From SUG1106 sp051883095 (GTDB lineage: Bacteria; Bacillota; Clostridia; Peptostreptococcales; Anaerovoracaceae): 64,000 nucleotides of DNA. Location: contig JBJETB010000088.1 of the NCBI GenBank assembly GCA_051883095.1, positions 48,045-112,044 of the forward strand, given 5' to 3'. Shown here in pieces: positions 61,006-64,000 of this stretch. Each line of letters begins with the position of its first letter. The first letter of the stretch is position 1. Under the pieces are notes generated by a model. That model made no database searches, was not told the origin of the DNA, and was given only the letters and a program-made list of their open reading frames with translations. Made by a program: the position numbers and the translations under genes.

Positions 61006-61026
61006 AATAATGCTATACTATTCATG

Positions 61027-61060
61027 CTTCCGCAGTACAATTTGCTGCGGAAGTTTTTTT
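61027..61060 (+). terminator. Terminator after the D-aminoacylase gene
   Basis: CTTCCGCAG (61027-61035) pairs perfectly with CTGCGGAAG (61045-61053), followed by seven T residues. Confidence 0.93.
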
Positions 61061-61063
61061 GTA

Positions 61064-61098
61064 TTTTTTTATACAAAAAGTCATTTTGTATAAAAAAA
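61064..61098. promoter_or_regulatory. 15+5+15 perfect inverted repeat upstream of the oxidoreductase operon
   Basis: TTTTTTTATACAAAA (61064-61078), spacer AGTCA, TTTTGTATAAAAAAA (61084-61098). The arms are exact reverse complements. It lies 20 bp upstream of the predicted -35 box and is a likely operator for a dimeric regulator; the TATACAA/TTGTATA half-sites resemble the GntR palindrome at 24600. Confidence 0.65.
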
Positions 61099-61116
61099 GT
61101 GCTTTTTCTTCGAAAA

Positions 61117-61146
61117 TGTTGAAAATTCAACAATATATGGTATTAT
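61117..61146 (+). promoter_or_regulatory. Promoter with overlapping palindrome, oxidoreductase operon
   Basis: -35 TTGAAA (61119-61124), 16-bp spacer, TATTAT (61141-61146). A second inverted repeat TGTTGAA-AA-TTCAACA (61117-61132) covers the -35 box, a position suitable for repression. Confidence 0.55.
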
Positions 61147-61190
61147 GTGAAAAGTGATAAAACTTAAATACAATTACGAGGTGAGCTTAA

Positions 61191-61388
61191 ATGGCAAAAA
61201 ACAAAACTTTGGTTATAAATCCGAAGTGGTGCAAGGGCTGCGGAATATGCGTAGCGTTTTGCCCTAAGAATGTGCTCGCAATTGAGCACGAAAAGGTGCA
61301 TATTGCTGACGAAGAAGCGTGCATCAAGTGTGGACTCTGCGAACTTCGCTGTCCGGATTATGCAATTTATATAGAGGAGGAAAACTAA
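61191..61388 (+). CDS. 2-oxoacid:ferredoxin oxidoreductase delta subunit (2x[4Fe-4S])
   Basis: 65 residues consisting of two ferredoxin motifs: CKGCGICVAFCP (15-26) and CIKCGLCELRCP (45-56). It is the electron-transfer subunit of a KOR/VOR complex. Ribosome site GAGGTGAG. Stop overlaps the next start by one base (TAATG). First gene of the four-gene operon. Confidence 0.95.
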   Translation: MAKNKTLVINPKWCKGCGICVAFCPKNVLAIEHEKVHIADEEACIKCGLCELRCPDYAIYIEEEN

Positions 61389-62533
61389 TGGGAAAGAGAT
61401 TTCAATTACTGCAGGGCAATGAAGCCGTTGTAGAAGGAGGAATCGCTGCAGGAATGAGATTCTATGCAGGCTATCCTATCACTCCTTCAACAGAAATCGC
61501 TGAGAGAAGTGCTCTCAGACTGCCTCAGGTAGGAGGCAAATTCATACAGATGGAAGACGAAATAGGCGGTATCGCTGCAGCACTGGGTGCTTCCGTAGCC
61601 GGACTCAAGGCTATGACAGCAACATCAGGTCCTGGATTTTCTCTTAAGCAGGAAAATATAGGATATGCCGCTATCGCTGAAATTCCTATTGTTATAGTAG
61701 ACGTACAGAGAGAAGGTCCTTCCACAGGTCTTCCTACATCACCGTCCCAGGGCGACTTAATGCAGTCAAAATGGGGTACTCACGGTGACCATCCTGTTAT
61801 CGTAATTTCACCTTCATCAGTTCAGGAATGCTATACTGAATGTGTAAGAGCCTTCAACATGGCAGAACGATTCAGGGTACCTGTTATATTCCTTATGGAC
61901 GAAATCATAGGTCACCTGAGAGAAGGATGTGAACTCATTCCGCCTGAAGAACTGACTATTTCAGACAGAAAGGTAGACCGTACATTCAACGGTACACTTG
62001 CTTACGCCGTTCAGGAAGGAAACTATGTTCCGGAATATGCTCCTTTCGGTGAAGGCGACAAGTTCAATGTAACAGGTCTTTTCCACGATCTGGACGGATT
62101 CCCGACAAACGACAACAATATCACAGATACACAGGAAAGACGTCTTCTCGACAAGATAAGAATGAGAAGAGACCGTATTCAGAAGTGGGAAGAAGTCGAC
62201 TGCGAAGACTGTGAAACAATGATCGTATGCTTTGGCGGTACAGCAAGAGCAGTGCAGGGCGCAATGGAAGATGCGAAGAAGATGGACTTCGTTAAAATCG
62301 GTATGTTCAGACCGATTACAGTATGGCCGTTCCCTGAAGAAGCCCTTCTGAAGGTTATCAAGGAAAACAAACATCTGAGACAGATCATCGTTGCTGAGCA
62401 TAACGATGGACAGATGCTCCTTGAAGTGCAGAGAATCGTAGAGGGCAGAGTGCCTGTTGATTTCCTCGGAAAGATTGACGGAACAACTATTACCCCTACG
62501 GATGTAATAGACAAAGTAAAGGAGGTGTATTAA
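61388..62533 (+). CDS. 2-oxoacid:ferredoxin oxidoreductase alpha subunit (VorB/KorA-like)
   Basis: 381 residues from ATG 61388, preceded by GAGGAGG in the previous gene. Segments typical of the alpha subunit: QGNEAVVEGGIAAGMRFYAG, YPITPSTEIAE, ALGASVAGLKAMTATSGPGF, and RPITVWPFPE. Binds the 2-oxoacid and contributes to the thiamine site with the beta subunit. Subunit order delta-alpha-beta-gamma is that of 2-oxoisovalerate or 2-oxoglutarate ferredoxin oxidoreductases; substrate not decided by sequence reading. Confidence 0.95.
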   Translation: MGKRFQLLQGNEAVVEGGIAAGMRFYAGYPITPSTEIAERSALRLPQVGGKFIQMEDEIGGIAAALGASVAGLKAMTATSGPGFSLKQENIGYAAIAEIPIVIVDVQREGPSTGLPTSPSQGDLMQSKWGTHGDHPVIVISPSSVQECYTECVRAFNMAERFRVPVIFLMDEIIGHLREGCELIPPEELTISDRKVDRTFNGTLAYAVQEGNYVPEYAPFGEGDKFNVTGLFHDLDGFPTNDNNITDTQERRLLDKIRMRRDRIQKWEEVDCEDCETMIVCFGGTARAVQGAMEDAKKMDFVKIGMFRPITVWPFPEEALLKVIKENKHLRQIIVAEHNDGQMLLEVQRIVEGRVPVDFLGKIDGTTITPTDVIDKVKEVY

Positions 62534-62534
62534 T

Positions 62535-63359
62535 ATGCCTAGCAATCTTATTGAAAAAACAATGCGTGTTAACAGACTTCCTCATATCTGGTGTCCGGGC
62601 TGCGGTCACGGAATTCTGATGAGAGATGTTGCACAGGCAATAGAGAACTGCGGACTTGACCCTGATAAGGTGGTTATCGTTTCCGGTATCGGATGTTCAT
62701 CCAGAGCTGCGGGATACATGAACTTTAATACTTTACATACTACTCACGGACGTGCAATCGCCTTTGCAACTGGTGTAAAGCTGGCAAACCCAGAGCTGCA
62801 TGTAATCGTAATCACCGGCGACGGCGATGCAACTGCCATCGGAGGAAACCATCTGATTCATGCCTGCAGAAGAAACATTGATATGACTGTCATTGTATTC
62901 AACAACAATATCTACGGAATGACAGGCGGACAGTATTCTCCAACTACACCTCACGGTGAAAAGGGAACAACTGCTCCTTATGGAAATATCGACTACAACT
63001 TCGATATTCCACAGCTGGCACAGGCTGCAGGCGCCACATTCACAGGACGCTGCACAGCATACCATGCACAGCAGGCGGTAAAGCTTATAGAGGCAGGCAT
63101 TAATCATCATGGCTTCTCTCTTATAGAAGGACTTTCAGTTTGTCCTACCTACTATGGACGTAAAAATAAAAAGGGCGATTCCGTGAAAATGCTTACATGG
63201 CAGAAGGATAATGCTGTTGATGTTAAAGCAGCAGCAAAGATGACCCCGGAGCAGCTTGAAGGCAAGTTCCTTATCGGAGAACTTTCAAGAGTCGAAAATA
63301 AGGAAGAATATACTGATATGTATATGAAAATTATCGAAAAAGTCGGAGGTGACAAGTAA
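62535..63359 (+). CDS. 2-oxoacid:ferredoxin oxidoreductase beta subunit (TPP-binding)
   Basis: 274 residues. Thiamine-diphosphate subunit: WCPGCGHGILMRDVAQAIEN, SGIGCSSRAAGYMNFNTLH, and the TPP/Mg motif TGDGDATAIGGNHLIHACRR then NNNIYGMTGGQYSPTTP. Catalyses decarboxylation of the 2-oxoacid. AGGAGG ribosome site lies at the end of the alpha gene. Its stop overlaps the gamma start. Confidence 0.96.
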   Translation: MPSNLIEKTMRVNRLPHIWCPGCGHGILMRDVAQAIENCGLDPDKVVIVSGIGCSSRAAGYMNFNTLHTTHGRAIAFATGVKLANPELHVIVITGDGDATAIGGNHLIHACRRNIDMTVIVFNNNIYGMTGGQYSPTTPHGEKGTTAPYGNIDYNFDIPQLAQAAGATFTGRCTAYHAQQAVKLIEAGINHHGFSLIEGLSVCPTYYGRKNKKGDSVKMLTWQKDNAVDVKAAAKMTPEQLEGKFLIGELSRVENKEEYTDMYMKIIEKVGGDK

Positions 63360-63904
63360 TGGCTAAGACAGAAATCAGAATGACCGGCTCCGGCGGACAG
63401 GGTGTAATAATGGGAACCATTATCATTGCTGAGGCTGCTTATGAGGACGGCAAGAATGTGGTTCAGTGCCAGGCTTATGGACCGGAGGCAAGAGGAGGTT
63501 CATCCAAAGCTGAAACTATCGTTTCTGACGAAAAAATCACATATACTAAAGTAATCAGGCCGGATCTGCTTCTCGCACTTACACAGGTTTCCCTTGACAA
63601 GTATGTCGGTTGTCTAAAAAATCAGGCTGTCGTAGTTGTCGATGAAGGAATCTCAGTACCTGATGAAGTTGAATCTCTCCATAAGGTTTACCATCTTCCT
63701 ATTCTTGAAGGTGCAGCAGAGGTGATAAAGAACCGTATGTCAGCAAACATCATTTCTGTAGGCGTAGTAAATGAACTTCTTCACGTGGCTTCGCAGAAGG
63801 CTGTTGAGGAAGCTGTTCTTAATCATGTACCTAAGGGAACAGAAGAGATTAACTTAAAGGCACTTCATTATGGTGCACAGCTTGTACAGGAAGCTCAGAA
63901 GTAA
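63359..63904 (+). CDS. 2-oxoacid:ferredoxin oxidoreductase gamma subunit
   Basis: 181 residues. Gamma-type domain: MTGSGGQGVIMGTIIIAEAA at the N-terminus and AYGPEARGGSSKAETIVSDE near 40-58. Completes the complex and takes part in CoA binding. One-base overlap with the beta gene (TAATG). Last gene in the operon. Confidence 0.95.
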   Translation: MAKTEIRMTGSGGQGVIMGTIIIAEAAYEDGKNVVQCQAYGPEARGGSSKAETIVSDEKITYTKVIRPDLLLALTQVSLDKYVGCLKNQAVVVVDEGISVPDEVESLHKVYHLPILEGAAEVIKNRMSANIISVGVVNELLHVASQKAVEEAVLNHVPKGTEEINLKALHYGAQLVQEAQK

Positions 63905-63921
63905 AAATCATATAATTTTTC

Positions 63922-63945
63922 AGCCCGGAAGGTCACTTCCGGGCT
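63922..63945 (+). terminator. GC-rich hairpin after the oxidoreductase operon
   Basis: AGCCCGGAAG (63922-63931), 4-nt loop, CTTCCGGGCT (63936-63945), perfect stem; only a short T stretch follows. Confidence 0.65.
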
Positions 63946-63958
63946 TCAGACTGTAGAC

Positions 63959-63995
63959 AAAAGCCATGAATGTCTTGTGATGTTCGTGGCTTTTT
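63959..63995 (+). terminator. Second terminator-like hairpin at the window end
   Basis: AAAAGCCA(T)GAA (63959-63970) pairs with TTCGTGGCTTTT (63983-63994), then T residues. With the hairpin at 63922 it makes a double terminator. Confidence 0.65.
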
Positions 63996-64000
63996 CTACG

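Noticed and set aside
1..64000. CRISPR arrays, rRNA genes, insertion sequences or prophage
   Set aside because: No regularly spaced repeats, rRNA-like sequence, transposase, integrase or phage structural gene was seen.

Overview
The window reads as a chromosomal segment of an anaerobic, spore-forming member of the Clostridia (Bacillota). A small acid-soluble spore protein gene, class III (anaerobic) ribonucleotide reductase, rubrerythrin, two ferredoxin-linked 2-oxoacid oxidoreductases, a CIRCE-controlled clpB and Shine-Dalgarno-rich operons all point that way. The aryl- and branched-chain-type oxidoreductases suggest an amino-acid fermenter. A family-level placement (for example Anaerovoracaceae / Family XIII) would only be a guess.

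Layout. 1-1.4 kb: tail of an FtsX-type ABC permease. 1.5-20.4 kb: an accessory island encoding an atypical type VII secretion system (T7SS): XRE regulator, EssC-like FHA/FtsK ATPase, YukD-like ubiquitin fold, WXG100 protein, PP2C phosphatase, Ser/Thr kinase with one TM and a TPR tail, two small membrane proteins, seven TPR lipoproteins plus relics of more, then a possible EspG-like protein, a second WXG protein and a large helical protein with a Gly-rich tail. No EsaA, EssA or EssB is visible. The island is bracketed by two almost identical 31-nt terminator sequences. 20.6-33.3 kb: housekeeping genes (clpB, mntP, GntR regulator, nth, YczE-like membrane protein, tRNA-Thr, flavin reductase, LMW phosphatase, TetR, radical SAM enzyme, tgt, rlmD-like, GGDEF). 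33.3-41.3 kb: aromatic amino-acid catabolism (acyl-CoA synthetase, YerC/TrpR-like regulator, iorA, iorB, PaaK-like ligase, ACT protein, Na+/solute symporter). 41.4-50.9 kb: DUF1805 protein, a broken XRE gene, rubrerythrin, a degenerate M20-like protein, GNAT, nrdD-nrdG, rpmB and two methionine-synthesis genes. 50.9-56.5 kb: Asp23, recG, SASP, rsmD, coaD, a coiled-coil protein and an EamA transporter. 56.4-61 kb: a YkvI/metallo-beta-lactamase fusion, M20 amidohydrolase and D-aminoacylase. 61.2-63.9 kb: a four-subunit 2-oxoacid:ferredoxin oxidoreductase.

How it may work together. The most distinctive system is the T7SS island. An FHA domain on the secretion ATPase, with a kinase and a PP2C phosphatase overlapping by 4 nt just downstream, suggests that phosphorylation gates secretion, as the Thr-phosphorylation pathway (PpkA/PppA/Fha) does for type VI secretion. 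The lipoprotein array shares an N-terminal signal/TPR module with swapped C-terminal domains, and shows a 305-bp perfect duplication and gene debris. It looks like a rapidly recombining family of surface proteins, possibly immunity or adaptor proteins. Several regulatory palindromes and unusual leaders (hairpin over the mntP ribosome site, hairpin-spaced tgt ribosome site, a 15+5+15 inverted repeat before the oxidoreductase operon) were also read directly from the sequence.
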